Shown here one piece after another: positions 41,828 through 50,550 of a stretch of 64,000 nt of DNA. How positions within the stretch are numbered: position 1 is the first letter of the stretch; every line of letters starts with the position of its first letter. The notes beneath the pieces were generated by a model. The model did not search any database and had not been told where the DNA came from. It worked only from the letters and a program-made list of their open reading frames with translations. The stretch spans positions 1 through 64,000 of the forward strand of contig JANLTO010000120.1 in NCBI GenBank assembly GCA_031362985.1. Direction: 5' to 3'. Source of the stretch: SHZL01 sp031362985 (GTDB lineage Bacteria; Pseudomonadota; Gammaproteobacteria; Xanthomonadales; SZUA-36). A program made the position numbers and the translations under genes.

Positions 41828-43240
41828 CTAGCGCGCATTTTTTGCTTCGGTTGTCTCTTCCCATTTGCTCACCACCACGGTGGCCACACTGTTGCCCACT
41901 ACATTGGTGGCGCTGCGGCCCATGTCGAGCAGGGGATCGATGCCGAGCAACAGGGCCAGTCCCGCTTCGGGTATGTCAAAGGTTGCCAGGGTTCCGGCAA
42001 TAACGACCAGGGAGGCCCTGGGAACGCCAGCGATGCCTTTGCTGGTGATCATCAGGACCAGCAGCATGCTCAGTTGGGTGGAAAGCGGCAAATGCATGCC
42101 ATAGGACTGCGCGATAAACAGGGAAGCAAAGGTCATGTACATCATGCTGCCGTCGAGATTGAAGGAATAGCCTAACGGCAAAACGAAGCTCACCACCTTG
42201 TCTTTGCAGCCAAAGCGGCGCAGTTCTTCCATGGTTTTGGGAAAAGCTGCTTCGCTGCTGCTGGTGCTGAAAGCCAAAAGGATGGGTTCCTTGATGTGCC
42301 TGAATAACTCGATGACGCGTTTGCCAACCACCAGGTAAGCCGCAAGTCCCAGCAACACCCACAAGGTGAAAAGCCCAAAATAGAATTCACCGATCAGGAT
42401 GGAGTAAACGCCCAGGATACCCAGCCCCTGCTTGGCAATAATGGCCGTCATTGCACCGAAAACCGCAACCGGGGCCAGGTACATGACGTACCCGGTCATC
42501 TTCAGAATGACATGTGCAACGGCATCCAGGAAGGTTATCACCATCTTTCCGGGCTCCCCAATGGCCGCAGTGGCCACGCCGAAGAACAGCGAAAAGACTA
42601 CGATTTGCAGGATCTCGTTTCGTGCCATTGCGTCAATGACGCTGGTCGGGAAGACGTGGTAGAGAAACTCCTTCAACGACAAGCCCGGGCTGACGATGGT
42701 ACTGCCTGCCGCCTCATAGGGCAGGGGCAGATGCATCGCCACTCCAGGCTCGAAAACGTTCACCAGCAGCATACCCAGCAGCAAACTGGTGAGCGATGCA
42801 GCAACGAACCACAATAGTGTCCTGCCCCCGATACGGCCCACCGCCGCAATATCACCCAACCGGGCCACGCCCACCACCAGCGTGGTGAATACCAGTGGCG
42901 CCACGATCATCTTGATCAGGCGCAGGAAAATATCGGCCAGGAGCGAGAATGGCTCCACCTTTTTCTCCCGTGCTGTCAGGACTGCATTTCGCTCTTCACC
43001 AAGGGCGTTTAGCCGTGCCTCGAGTGCAGCTTTCTGTGTAGTGCCGGAGGCAAGTTCGAGCTCGGCGTCGACCTGCCCGACAGAAGCATCCAGCGCGGCG
43101 AGCTGGCTATTTTCTGCCGCGAGATAGTTTTCGTTGAGGCTGAAACCCAGCGCAATACCGGCGATCAGCCCGATGATGATAAAGAGCGCCAGCCGGCTTT
43201 TTTGGGGGGAAGTATCTGGATTATTCATAGGCTGGTGCAT
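41828..43240 (-). CDS. Dicarboxylate/amino acid:cation symporter
   Basis: A 470-residue DAACS/glutamate-transporter-family protein (GltP, GltT and DctA relatives). Family motifs are SSSEAAFPKTMEELRRFG (serine-rich hairpin), GYSFNLDGSMMYM and SKGIAGVPRASLVVIAGTL. An insertion of about 50 residues rich in Glu, Ala and Leu, predicted coiled helix, lies between the first helix and ADIFLRLIKMIVAPLVFTTL. Substrate is aspartate/glutamate or C4-dicarboxylates. The ATG at 43240 is used; 43228 is an alternative. Confidence 0.88.
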   Translation of the reverse strand: MHQPMNNPDTSPQKSRLALFIIIGLIAGIALGFSLNENYLAAENSQLAALDASVGQVDAELELASGTTQKAALEARLNALGEERNAVLTAREKKVEPFSLLADIFLRLIKMIVAPLVFTTLVVGVARLGDIAAVGRIGGRTLLWFVAASLTSLLLGMLLVNVFEPGVAMHLPLPYEAAGSTIVSPGLSLKEFLYHVFPTSVIDAMARNEILQIVVFSLFFGVATAAIGEPGKMVITFLDAVAHVILKMTGYVMYLAPVAVFGAMTAIIAKQGLGILGVYSILIGEFYFGLFTLWVLLGLAAYLVVGKRVIELFRHIKEPILLAFSTSSSEAAFPKTMEELRRFGCKDKVVSFVLPLGYSFNLDGSMMYMTFASLFIAQSYGMHLPLSTQLSMLLVLMITSKGIAGVPRASLVVIAGTLATFDIPEAGLALLLGIDPLLDMGRSATNVVGNSVATVVVSKWEETTEAKNAR

Positions 43241-43252
43241 ACCGGATTGGGG

Positions 43253-43411
43253 CGATTGAGCGACGTGGCAAACGACGCCGTTGTGGATGCCGGGTCAAGC
43301 CCGGCATGACGATTTAACACCATTGAGTGACGTGGCAAGCCCGGCATGACGATTTAACACCATAACCCGTCACCCCGCCCCGGATCTCGTCACCCCGGAT
43401 TTAATCCGGGG
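43253..43411. repeat. Partly tandem CCGGG repeat cluster
   Basis: The segments ATTGAGCGACGTGGCAA (43254-43270) and ATTGAGTGACGTGGCAA (43322-43338) are repeated, as is AAGCCCGGCATGACGATTTAACACCAT (second copy from 43337). A perfect hairpin CCCCGGAT/ATCCGGGG (43393-43411) follows. The cluster lies downstream of pyrB and upstream of the symporter start, so it falls within the presumed promoter region of the latter. Confidence 0.6.
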
Positions 43412-43442
43412 CCCATTTTGGACCGGCCTTGTGGATGCTGGA

Positions 43443-44375
43443 TCACGTTGCGACATGGTTTTCACCCGACAGCGCCAGCAGCAGCGCCATGCGCGTGTAG
43501 AGGCCGTTACTCACCTGCTGACGAATCAGCGACTGCGGACCATCGGCTACGTCAGAAGCAATCTCGACCCCGCGATTGATCGGGCCCGGATGCAATACGC
43601 GGCAATCCGTTGCTGCCAGAGCGAGACGCCGGGGGGTCAGCCCCCAGTCACGATGGTAATCACTGGCGTCGGGAATGTTCAAGCCGTGGATACGTTCTTT
43701 CTGGATGCGCAGCATCATGATGACGTTGGCGCCTTCAAGGGCCTGGTCAAACTCGCTAAACACCCGGTCGTGTGCAACTGTTTGCTCGCCGGGCAGGAAG
43801 TCGGCGGGTGCAGCGAGGCGGATTTCCTTGACCCCGAGTCGCCGCAGCAAAGCCAGGCTGGAGCGTGCCACGCGGGAATGGCGAATGTCGCCAGCCATCA
43901 CGATGGTCAGTCCGGAGAGATCACCGAAGTGTTGCTGCAGCGTCAGGGCGTCGAGCAAGGCCTGGGTCGGGTGGGCGGCGGTGCCGTCGCCGGCGTTGAT
44001 TATGTGGGTACCGGGGTCGGCAAGCGTCATGAGATCTCTGGCAGTGCCCTCAAGCGGATGGCGCACCACCACGAAGTCCGGTTGCATGGCCTGCAGGGTG
44101 TGAAACGTATCGTGCAGGGTTTCGCCTTTTTCGATGGAGCTTCCGGAAGCACCGATGTTGACCACGTGCATGCCCAGGCGTTTGGCTGCGACTTCAAAAG
44201 AGACCCGTGTGCGGGTACTGGCCTCGTAAAACAGATTGATCAGCAATTGCCGGCTGAGCATCTGCTCATAAGCTGAAGGGTCCGCAGCCACATGCTGTGC
44301 CAACTGCAACAGGCCGTGCAACTGCTCCGTGCTGCAGTCGTCGGTGTGGGTGAAGTGACTCAGTGCTGCTTTCAT
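43443..44375 (-). CDS. pyrB: Aspartate carbamoyltransferase catalytic chain
   Basis: Condenses carbamoyl phosphate with aspartate, the committed step of pyrimidine synthesis. 310 residues. The carbamoyl-phosphate site is FYEASTRTRVSFE (S53-R57), with GETLHDTFHTLQAM, DGTAAHPTQALLDALTL, GDIRHSRVARS and the final HPGPINRG. The ATG at 44375 follows AAAGGG. The inactive dihydroorotase-like pyrC' that usually overlaps pyrB in Pseudomonas is absent; the repeat cluster follows instead. It lies 61 bases downstream of ruvX. Confidence 0.95.
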   Translation of the reverse strand: MKAALSHFTHTDDCSTEQLHGLLQLAQHVAADPSAYEQMLSRQLLINLFYEASTRTRVSFEVAAKRLGMHVVNIGASGSSIEKGETLHDTFHTLQAMQPDFVVVRHPLEGTARDLMTLADPGTHIINAGDGTAAHPTQALLDALTLQQHFGDLSGLTIVMAGDIRHSRVARSSLALLRRLGVKEIRLAAPADFLPGEQTVAHDRVFSEFDQALEGANVIMMLRIQKERIHGLNIPDASDYHRDWGLTPRRLALAATDCRVLHPGPINRGVEIASDVADGPQSLIRQQVSNGLYTRMALLLALSGENHVAT

Positions 44376-44436
44376 TGAAGTACCCTTTGCCCCCGTTCCT
44401 GCCCCGGGAAGTTGCGTACCCCGGTCACATAGCTGC

Positions 44437-44898
44437 TTATGTTGTTTGCGTACCTTGCGCCGGAAGCGATTGTAACCAGTTTTCCAGGATAATCTGGGCC
44501 GCCATGGCGTCCAGTTTACTCGCATGTTTACGTTTCAGGCCGCCGCTGGCCCGTAATTCGGCAAATCGATCCCCGGCAGCGCGCGAGCTCAGGCGTTCAT
44601 CCACGAAGATGCACTCAAGCTGGTAGCGCTTGACCAGTTCACCGGAAAATTTTCGCGCAGCACGTGACATGTCCGTTTCTTCGCCGTCCAGGTTCAGGGG
44701 CAGGCCGACCACGAACAATTCCGGCTTCCACTGAGTCACGAGGCGGTCGATGGCAGCCCAATCGGGATGAGCCCGATGCGCTACGGTTTCCAGAACGCTG
44801 GCGGTACGTGTAGCGGACTGGCCGACGGCTATGCCGATGCGGCGTAGTCCAAAATCAAAGCTGAATACGTATCCGCGCGGAATCGCGGAATCAGGCAT
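44437..44898 (-). CDS. ruvX: Putative pre-16S rRNA nuclease / Holliday junction resolvase YqgF
   Basis: RNase H-fold nuclease of 153 residues. Acidic active-site residues are in FSFDFGLRRIGIAVG, in VDERLSSRAAG and in KLDAMAAQIILENWL. The family matures the 5' end of 16S rRNA in E. coli. It overlaps the yqgE stop by 8 bases; yqgE-ruvX-pyrB is a conserved gammaproteobacterial order. Confidence 0.93.
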   Translation of the reverse strand: MPDSAIPRGYVFSFDFGLRRIGIAVGQSATRTASVLETVAHRAHPDWAAIDRLVTQWKPELFVVGLPLNLDGEETDMSRAARKFSGELVKRYQLECIFVDERLSSRAAGDRFAELRASGGLKRKHASKLDAMAAQIILENWLQSLPAQGTQTT

Positions 44899-45472
44899 GC
44901 CCGCCTTCCACGTGGAGCCGGTCGACCTTGATACCTAGACGGTTGAGTGCGCCGTCAAAACGATTGGGCAGAGGCATGTCAAACACAATGTTGCTGTCCG
45001 CTTCAACGGAAAGCCAGGCGTTCTGGCGCAGCTCTCCCTCGAGTTGACCGCCGCCCCAGCCGGAGTAGCCAAGCGCCACGAGGTACTTTTCGGGGCCCTT
45101 CCCACTGGCAATGGCCGCAAGGATATCGCGCGAGGTAGTGACCATGATTTCCTTGCTGACCGGCAGGCTGGATTCGAATCCTTCCAGCGGGCTATGCAGG
45201 ACAAATCCGCGATCGGGCGCCACCGGCCCGCCTTCCACTACGGGCAGGTTTCGGATGGAATTGTCCCTGCAGTCAATGTGCAGCTGGGCCAGGATTTCTC
45301 CCAGGGAAAAATCCGACAGGCGATTGATGGTGATGCCTATGGCGCCTTCATTGTTGTGTTGGCAAAGCAGCGTGACACTGCCGGCGAAATTGCCGTCCAC
45401 CATGCCGGGCATGGCAATCAGCATCTGCCGATCCAGATAGCCGGAATGGACCTTGCCTTTTTCTGTTTCCAT
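44891..45472 (-). CDS. yqgE: YqgE/AlgH family protein
   Basis: A 193-residue protein of the UPF0301 family; in Pseudomonas the homologue AlgH affects alginate production, but the molecular function is unknown. Features are GYLDRQMLIAMPGMVDGNF, NEGAIGITINR, GGPVAPDRGFVLH and ALGYSGWGGGQLEGEL. The ATG at 45472 is used; the upstream TTG at 45508 would add 12 unlikely residues. Divergent from thiS. Confidence 0.93.
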   Translation of the reverse strand: METEKGKVHSGYLDRQMLIAMPGMVDGNFAGSVTLLCQHNNEGAIGITINRLSDFSLGEILAQLHIDCRDNSIRNLPVVEGGPVAPDRGFVLHSPLEGFESSLPVSKEIMVTTSRDILAAIASGKGPEKYLVALGYSGWGGGQLEGELRQNAWLSVEADSNIVFDMPLPNRFDGALNRLGIKVDRLHVEGGHA

Positions 45473-45577
45473 ATTGTGCAGAGTGGGCTCTAACCAACAA
45501 TTTTTCAAGCGTGCCAGAGCAATTTATGCACAGAAATCAGCTCCCAATATTTACGTGGGGCTTGTTACAATGGCCGA

Positions 45578-45781
45578 ATGATTGAAATTTCACTGAACGG
45601 CAAGCCCGAAAGCCTTGCAGAGGGCGTGACCATTGCTGAGTTGATGCGGCAGAAACTGCCAGGTGTTAGCCGTGTTGCGCTGGAGCTTAACCTGGAAATT
45701 GTTCCGCGTAGCCAGTACGAAAAGCGCCAGCTCAAAACGGGTGACCGGGTTGAGATTGTCCGCGCCATTGGTGGTGGTTGA
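45578..45781 (+). CDS. thiS: Sulfur carrier protein ThiS
   Basis: Ubiquitin-like sulfur carrier of 67 residues used in thiazole synthesis for thiamine. The C-terminal Gly-Gly needed for adenylation is present as AIGGG. There is no ribosome binding site: TACAAT at 45566-45571 sits about 7 bases before the ATG and looks like a -10, so the message may be leaderless. Followed by thiG after one base. Confidence 0.93.
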   Translation: MIEISLNGKPESLAEGVTIAELMRQKLPGVSRVALELNLEIVPRSQYEKRQLKTGDRVEIVRAIGGG

Positions 45782-45782
45782 G

Positions 45783-46580
45783 ATGGAGTCTGCCGAGGGT
45801 TTTTCCGATGCGCTGGTCATCGCCGGCAAGTCTTACCGTTCCCGCCTGCTCACGGGTACGGGAAAATACCGGGACTTGGAGCAGACGGCAGCAGCCAGCG
45901 AGGCAGCTGGGGCGGAGATCGTCACGGTGGCCATCCGCCGGGTCAATATCGGGCAGGAAGCAGGCCAGCCCAACCTGCTGGATGTCTTGCCGCCCAAACG
46001 TTACACCATTCTGCCCAATACTGCCGGTTGCTATAACGCCAAAGACGCCATTCGCACCTGCCAGTTGGCGCGGGAGTTGCTCGACGGCCAGGCGCTGGTG
46101 AAACTGGAAGTGCTGGGCGATGCCAAAACGCTGTTCCCGCACATTACCGAAACCCTGCACGCTGCCGAAATCCTGGTGAAGGACGGGTTTGAGGTCATGG
46201 TCTACACCAATGATGACCCTATCGTGGCGCGGATACTGGCTGAAATGGGTTGTGTGGCTGTCATGCCGCTGGCAGCACCCATAGGATCAGGTCTCGGCAT
46301 CCAGAACCGCTACAACATACTGAGCATTGTCGAGGAAGCCACGGTGCCGATCATTGTTGATGCCGGGGTGGGCACCGCCTCAGATGCCGCCCTCGCCATG
46401 GAGTTGGGTTGTGCCGGCGTGTTGATGAATACCGCTATTGCCGGCGCGCAGAATCCCGTGCTAATGGCGTCAGCCATGAAACATGCGGTGATTGCCGGTC
46501 GCGAGGCCTTCCTCGCCGGGCGCATTCCCCGCAAACGCTATGCGTCCGCTTCCTCGCCTCTGGATGGCACCATTTTTTGA
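45783..46580 (+). CDS. thiG: Thiazole synthase
   Basis: TIM-barrel enzyme joining deoxyxylulose 5-phosphate, dehydroglycine and ThiS-thiocarboxylate into the thiazole of thiamine. 265 residues. Schiff-base lysine K107 is in ALVKLEVLGD. Other features are RLLTGTGKYRD, VMPLAAPIGSGLGIQN and VDAGVGTASDAALAMELGC. The ATG at 45783 follows the thiS stop; the ribosome binding site lies within the end of thiS (GGTGGTTGAG). The last bases overlap a likely TTG start of trmB. Confidence 0.95.
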   Translation: MESAEGFSDALVIAGKSYRSRLLTGTGKYRDLEQTAAASEAAGAEIVTVAIRRVNIGQEAGQPNLLDVLPPKRYTILPNTAGCYNAKDAIRTCQLARELLDGQALVKLEVLGDAKTLFPHITETLHAAEILVKDGFEVMVYTNDDPIVARILAEMGCVAVMPLAAPIGSGLGIQNRYNILSIVEEATVPIIVDAGVGTASDAALAMELGCAGVLMNTAIAGAQNPVLMASAMKHAVIAGREAFLAGRIPRKRYASASSPLDGTIF

Positions 46581-47290
46581 ATTCCGGGCAGATTTCCGCA
46601 ATCCGTGAACCGTCACAGCCACGGCCAATGCGCAGTTTTGTGCTGCGCGGCGGTCGACTGACGGAAGGCCAGAAGCGCGCCCTGACCGAATTGTGGCCAC
46701 GATTCGGTATAGCAGAAAGCACCGGGATGCTGGATTTTCGTCAATTGTTTGGCAACACCGGCACCGTGGTTCTCGATATTGGATTTGGCAATGGAGAGTC
46801 AACCTGGCAGATGGCGCACGATCGGCCGGATGAAAATTACCTTGGCGTGGAAGTCCACCGCCCAGGTATTGGCCACCTGTTGCTAAAGATCGAACAGCAC
46901 AAACTGGAGAACATTCGCGTTGCCTGCGAAGATGCGGTCGAATTTGTCCGCCTGCGCATCAGCGATGGCTCATTGGGCGTGGTGAGGTTGTATTTCCCCG
47001 ACCCCTGGCCCAAAAAACGGCACCACAAGCGACGCATTGTTCAACCCGGTTTTGTGAATCTGCTGGCGCACAAGCTGGCGTATGACGGGGTGTTCCATGT
47101 GGCCACCGACTGGACCGACTATGCCGAGCACGTGCTTACCGTGATGGCGTCTTGCAGTCAGTTTGAAAATGTTTCCGAGATGGGCGATTACTCCCCCAGG
47201 CCCGCCTCGCGGGTCGTAACCCGCTACGAGAACCGTGGCAGGAAATTGGGCCACCAGGTGTACGACCTGATTTTTCGCAAGCGGGGATGA
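46577..47290 (+). CDS. trmB: tRNA (guanine46-N7)-methyltransferase
   Basis: SAM-dependent methyltransferase forming m7G46 in tRNA. 237 residues from the TTG at 46577, which overlaps the thiG stop as TTGA. The ATG at 46628 would give 220 residues and cut close to the conserved RSFVLRGGRLTEGQ. The SAM motif is VLDIGFGNGES; the signature YFPDPWPKKRHHKRR and the C-terminal VTRYENRG are intact. Coupled with thiS-thiG, a familiar order in pseudomonads. Confidence 0.9.
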   Translation: MNSGQISAIREPSQPRPMRSFVLRGGRLTEGQKRALTELWPRFGIAESTGMLDFRQLFGNTGTVVLDIGFGNGESTWQMAHDRPDENYLGVEVHRPGIGHLLLKIEQHKLENIRVACEDAVEFVRLRISDGSLGVVRLYFPDPWPKKRHHKRRIVQPGFVNLLAHKLAYDGVFHVATDWTDYAEHVLTVMASCSQFENVSEMGDYSPRPASRVVTRYENRGRKLGHQVYDLIFRKRG

Positions 47291-47371
47291 TGCGTTTCCC
47301 GCGTGCGCTCAGGTTGATGCACAGGTTAGGATAGCTGCATCACCACCGGATATCAGGGGAACACATCAAGC

Positions 47372-49225
47372 ATGGGAGCTGAAACCGGCCTGGTACTCAC
47401 TGGCGACATGATTCTTGTATTGGTCGTTTTGTGCGGCACCATTGGCTTGTTCATTTCTGAACTGGTGCGGGTTGATATAGCCGCCGTGCTGGTCATGGTG
47501 GTGGTAGGACTGCTTGGATTGGTGCCCCCTTCCGAACTGTTCAATGGTTTTGCCTCCAATGCTGTTATTTCCATCATCGCGGTGATGATTCTTGGCGCCG
47601 GCCTGGACCGCACCGGGGTCATGCTCGTTATAGCGGCCTGGATACTCAAGGCGGGTGGATCCACCGCGAATCGAATTGTCCCGCTGGTGTGCGGTGCCAC
47701 CGGACTGATTGGCGGTTTCATGCAAAACGTAGCTGCTGTTGCATTGTTCATGCCGGTCACGTCCCGTATTGCTGCGCGCACCAGGATTCCTTTGTCCAGC
47801 ATGCTCATGCCTATGGCATTTAGCTCCGTTCTCGGTGGCACGCTGACCATGATAGGTTCCTCGCCATTGATCCTGCTCAATGACCTTATCCTCAATGCCA
47901 ACCGCTCGCTGCCGCCGGACGTTGAGACCCTGGAAATCCTGCACTTGTTTGACATTACGCCCATTGGATTGGTCATGCTCCCCATTGGCATCCTGTACCT
48001 GGTGTTTGCCGGCAAATTCCTCCTGCCAAGAATCCGCGAGAAACCGGCAGGGTCTCCGGCGCGGACGAAGTCCTACTTTGCTGACGTCTATGGCATCAAG
48101 GGCGATATTTTCGAGCTGCTGGTCACGGTTGATTCCCGGTTGGTAGGAATGAAAGTCGGCGATGCGGAGAAACTGGATGGTGCGCCCATACTGCTGGCTA
48201 TTCGTAACACGGAGGAGCCCCGCCTGGCGCCGCCGTCGGACGAGATGATCTGGGTTGGAACCATTCTGGGCGTGATGGGCACGCGCGACCTGGTGGGGCA
48301 ATTCGCCATCGATTGCCAATGCAGGGTTCAGCCGCGCTTGCGAACCTTCGGTGGCTTGTTTAACTCCAGTCGTGCAGGGATTTCGGAACTGGTGATTCCC
48401 CCAGGGTCGCGCATGGTCGGCCATACCATTAACGAGGAACGGCTGCGCAAACGCTATGGCATCAGCGTCCTGGCCGTTAACCGCCGTGGTGAAGTCATAA
48501 CGCGGGGTATTCGTGAGATGGAACTCGAGACCGGTGATTGTCTGGTTTCGCACGGCACCTGGCAGGACCTTGCCGTCGTCAGCCGTGAACGTGACTTCAT
48601 CGTTGCGACCGAAATTCCCAAGCAGGAGCAGCGTCCGCAGAAGGTTGGGTACGCACTGGCTTTTTTTGCCATCGCCATCTTGCTCAGCATTTTCACGGAT
48701 TACCGGCTTGCCATTGTTCTGCTGGTTGGCGCCCTGGGCATGGTGCTGTCAGGTGTGTTGAGCATGGATGAAGCCTACAGTGCAGTAAGCTGGAAAACGG
48801 TGTTTCTGGTCGCCAGCCTGATCCCGCTGGGCCAGGCCATGGAACGCACCGGCACGGCAGCGTGGATTGCACAGGAAATCATGCTGGCCATCGGGGACAT
48901 GCCGGCAATTGCGATACAGATTTCGTTGGCCGTGTTGGCGACCATGTTCAGCCTGGTCTTGTCCAATGTGGGCGCCACCACCATCCTGGTGCCCATCGCC
49001 ATTAGTATCGCCCTGGCAACGGGCGGCAACCCATTGATGTATGCGCTGATCATCGCCCTGTCCGCGTCCAACGCCTTTATCCTCCCGACCAACCAGGTCA
49101 ATGCGCTGATCATGGGGCCGGGCGGCTACCGGGTGGCTGATTTTGTCCGGGTCGGCAGCCTGATGAGCGTGGTGTTCATGAGCGTAATGCTGGTCATGGT
49201 GAACTGGCTGTTTGGTTCTCACTAG
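47372..49225 (+). CDS. SLC13/DASS-family permease with TrkA-C domains
   Basis: A 617-residue membrane protein with helices at both ends and two cytoplasmic RCK_C/TrkA-C domains in the middle (around residues 230-310 and 325-415: FELLVTVDSRLVGMKVGD and ISELVIPPGSRMVGHTINEE). The membrane signature MTMIGSSPLILLNDL-like stretch appears as GGTLTMIGSSPLILLND and later SNVGATTILVPIAISIAL. The family moves sulfate, dicarboxylates or similar anions with sodium. The specific substrate is unknown. AGGGGA precedes the ATG. Its stop overlaps the convergent Rieske gene by 3 bases. Confidence 0.88.
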   Translation: MGAETGLVLTGDMILVLVVLCGTIGLFISELVRVDIAAVLVMVVVGLLGLVPPSELFNGFASNAVISIIAVMILGAGLDRTGVMLVIAAWILKAGGSTANRIVPLVCGATGLIGGFMQNVAAVALFMPVTSRIAARTRIPLSSMLMPMAFSSVLGGTLTMIGSSPLILLNDLILNANRSLPPDVETLEILHLFDITPIGLVMLPIGILYLVFAGKFLLPRIREKPAGSPARTKSYFADVYGIKGDIFELLVTVDSRLVGMKVGDAEKLDGAPILLAIRNTEEPRLAPPSDEMIWVGTILGVMGTRDLVGQFAIDCQCRVQPRLRTFGGLFNSSRAGISELVIPPGSRMVGHTINEERLRKRYGISVLAVNRRGEVITRGIREMELETGDCLVSHGTWQDLAVVSRERDFIVATEIPKQEQRPQKVGYALAFFAIAILLSIFTDYRLAIVLLVGALGMVLSGVLSMDEAYSAVSWKTVFLVASLIPLGQAMERTGTAAWIAQEIMLAIGDMPAIAIQISLAVLATMFSLVLSNVGATTILVPIAISIALATGGNPLMYALIIALSASNAFILPTNQVNALIMGPGGYRVADFVRVGSLMSVVFMSVMLVMVNWLFGSH

Positions 49226-49569
49226 ACCTGCAAAGCCAGGTCCTCCACCAGCCAAACCGAGTCGTCTTCCAACCTGATTTCCAGCCCCCTCAGGCGTGCA
49301 CCCCGACATGGACCTGAAATACATTCGCCGGATTCAAGCAGAAAGGTGGCACCGTGCTGCGCGCAGACCAGGTGTCGCTCCGGGCTGAACAGAAACTGAT
49401 CAGGACCCCAGTTCAGAGGTCTGCCCTGGTGCGGGCAAGCGTTGACAAAGGCGCGCAGGGTGCCCCCATGCAGGAAAACCATAACGTAGCCCGGCACCGG
49501 GCCCGCCATAAGGCGAATCTCCCTGCCGTTTTCATCGATTTCCTCAATTTTGCACAGATATTGAGACAT
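49222..49569 (-). CDS. Small Rieske [2Fe-2S] protein
   Basis: A 115-residue stand-alone Rieske-fold ferredoxin. Cluster ligands are in CPHQGRP (Cys, His) and CAQHGATF (Cys, His). It has no signal peptide. Such proteins serve as electron carriers for oxygenases or other redox enzymes; no oxygenase is adjacent, so its partner is unknown. It converges with the SLC13 gene, sharing the palindrome CTAG at the stops. Confidence 0.88.
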   Translation of the reverse strand: MSQYLCKIEEIDENGREIRLMAGPVPGYVMVFLHGGTLRAFVNACPHQGRPLNWGPDQFLFSPERHLVCAQHGATFLLESGECISGPCRGARLRGLEIRLEDDSVWLVEDLALQV

Positions 49570-49626
49570 TGACTTGCCCTGCTTCCGGCCCTATCCAGGG
49601 AATTTCCGGGGTGAAAGGAGTAGGCT

Positions 49627-49908
49627 TTGCCCATGAAATACTACATCAGTCCGCCCCCTATGAACCCGATTTCGCGGTTACTCGCCAGCCTTGTAGCCGC
49701 ATTATCCCTGCTTGGGTTCTTCTTTTTCGGCCTGATCGTCGTGGGCATCCTGCTGGCGGCGTTGCTGGTCTTTGGCCTCGTATTCTGGGTGCGCGCTTGG
49801 TGGTTGGGGCGCAATCCGGTAGCCAACATGGTGCCTCCGGGTCCGGCTCAATCGCAGGGCCAGGTCATAGAGGCCGAATACACCGTGGTAAACCAGCGGC
49901 GCGAATAA
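49627..49908 (+). CDS. Small membrane protein, unknown function
   Basis: A 93-residue protein with one long or two short membrane helices (residues about 17-57) and a polar C-terminus ending in VIEAEYTVVNQ. AAGGAG at 49615-49620 is correctly spaced for the TTG at 49627, six bases away; the ATG at 49633 is 12 away. I chose the TTG. The VIEAEYTVV ending recurs in small inner-membrane proteins, but no function is known to me. Confidence 0.65.
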   Translation: MPMKYYISPPPMNPISRLLASLVAALSLLGFFFFGLIVVGILLAALLVFGLVFWVRAWWLGRNPVANMVPPGPAQSQGQVIEAEYTVVNQRRE

Positions 49909-49982
49909 ACCGGCCAACGGCGTTGTATTTCTGTTTCGCAGGTATAAACTGAGGGTCAATCCTTAATCTAGGGTGGGAAGCG

Positions 49983-50417
49983 ATGTCCACGATCCGCACG
50001 ATTCTGGACCGCAAAGGGAGGGCGGTTCTAACCATGCATAGCGGGGCTACTGTGCTGGAAGCCATAACCCTGATGTCCGAAGCCAACGTCGGGGCAATGA
50101 TCATCCAGGATGGTGCGAGACCCGAAGGCATTTTCACTGAACGCGACTACATGCGAAAGATAGCTCTCAAAGGGCGATCCTCTTCGACTACCCCGTTGCG
50201 GGATGTCATGTCGTCCCCCCTGATCACCGTTAGCACGGGCGATTCCCCGGAAAGCGCGATGGAAACCATGACCGAATGCCGCTGCAGGCACCTGGTTGTG
50301 ACCCATGGCGGCGAGATGGTAGGCATTATTTCTGTCGGTGACCTGGTCAAACATATGCTGGAAGAAAAAGAAGTGGAAGTGCAACAACTGGCCCAGTACA
50401 TAGCCGGTTCGTATTAA
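49983..50417 (+). CDS. Tandem CBS-domain protein
   Basis: A 144-residue cytoplasmic protein consisting of two CBS domains (residues about 10-63 and 75-130: GATVLEAITLMSEANVGAMI, GIFTERDYMRKIA, DVMSSPLITV, CRHLVVTHGGEMVGIISVGDLV). CBS pairs bind adenine nucleotides and sense energy state. No effector domain is fused. The partner may be one of the nearby transporters, but that is only proximity. Confidence 0.9.
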   Translation: MSTIRTILDRKGRAVLTMHSGATVLEAITLMSEANVGAMIIQDGARPEGIFTERDYMRKIALKGRSSSTTPLRDVMSSPLITVSTGDSPESAMETMTECRCRHLVVTHGGEMVGIISVGDLVKHMLEEKEVEVQQLAQYIAGSY

Positions 50418-50550
50418 CGGTTCATACTAAGGGTTCGCACTAAGGCCTGCTTCTTTGCCAGCTCTTTGAGTCTGCAGCATTGCTGCGCGGATTCTCTCCC
50501 CGATTTGCTGTGTCAATTCCTTTCAGGTCGTCAATCGCCGGCTATTGCTG

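Noticed and set aside
45473..45577. TPP riboswitch before thiS
   Set aside because: No thi-box core; only about 100 bases between divergent starts.
47315..47342. TGATGCA/TGCATCA inverted repeat before the SLC13 gene
   Set aside because: Seven-bp arms with a 14-nt centre can arise by chance; no second copy and no regulator nearby.
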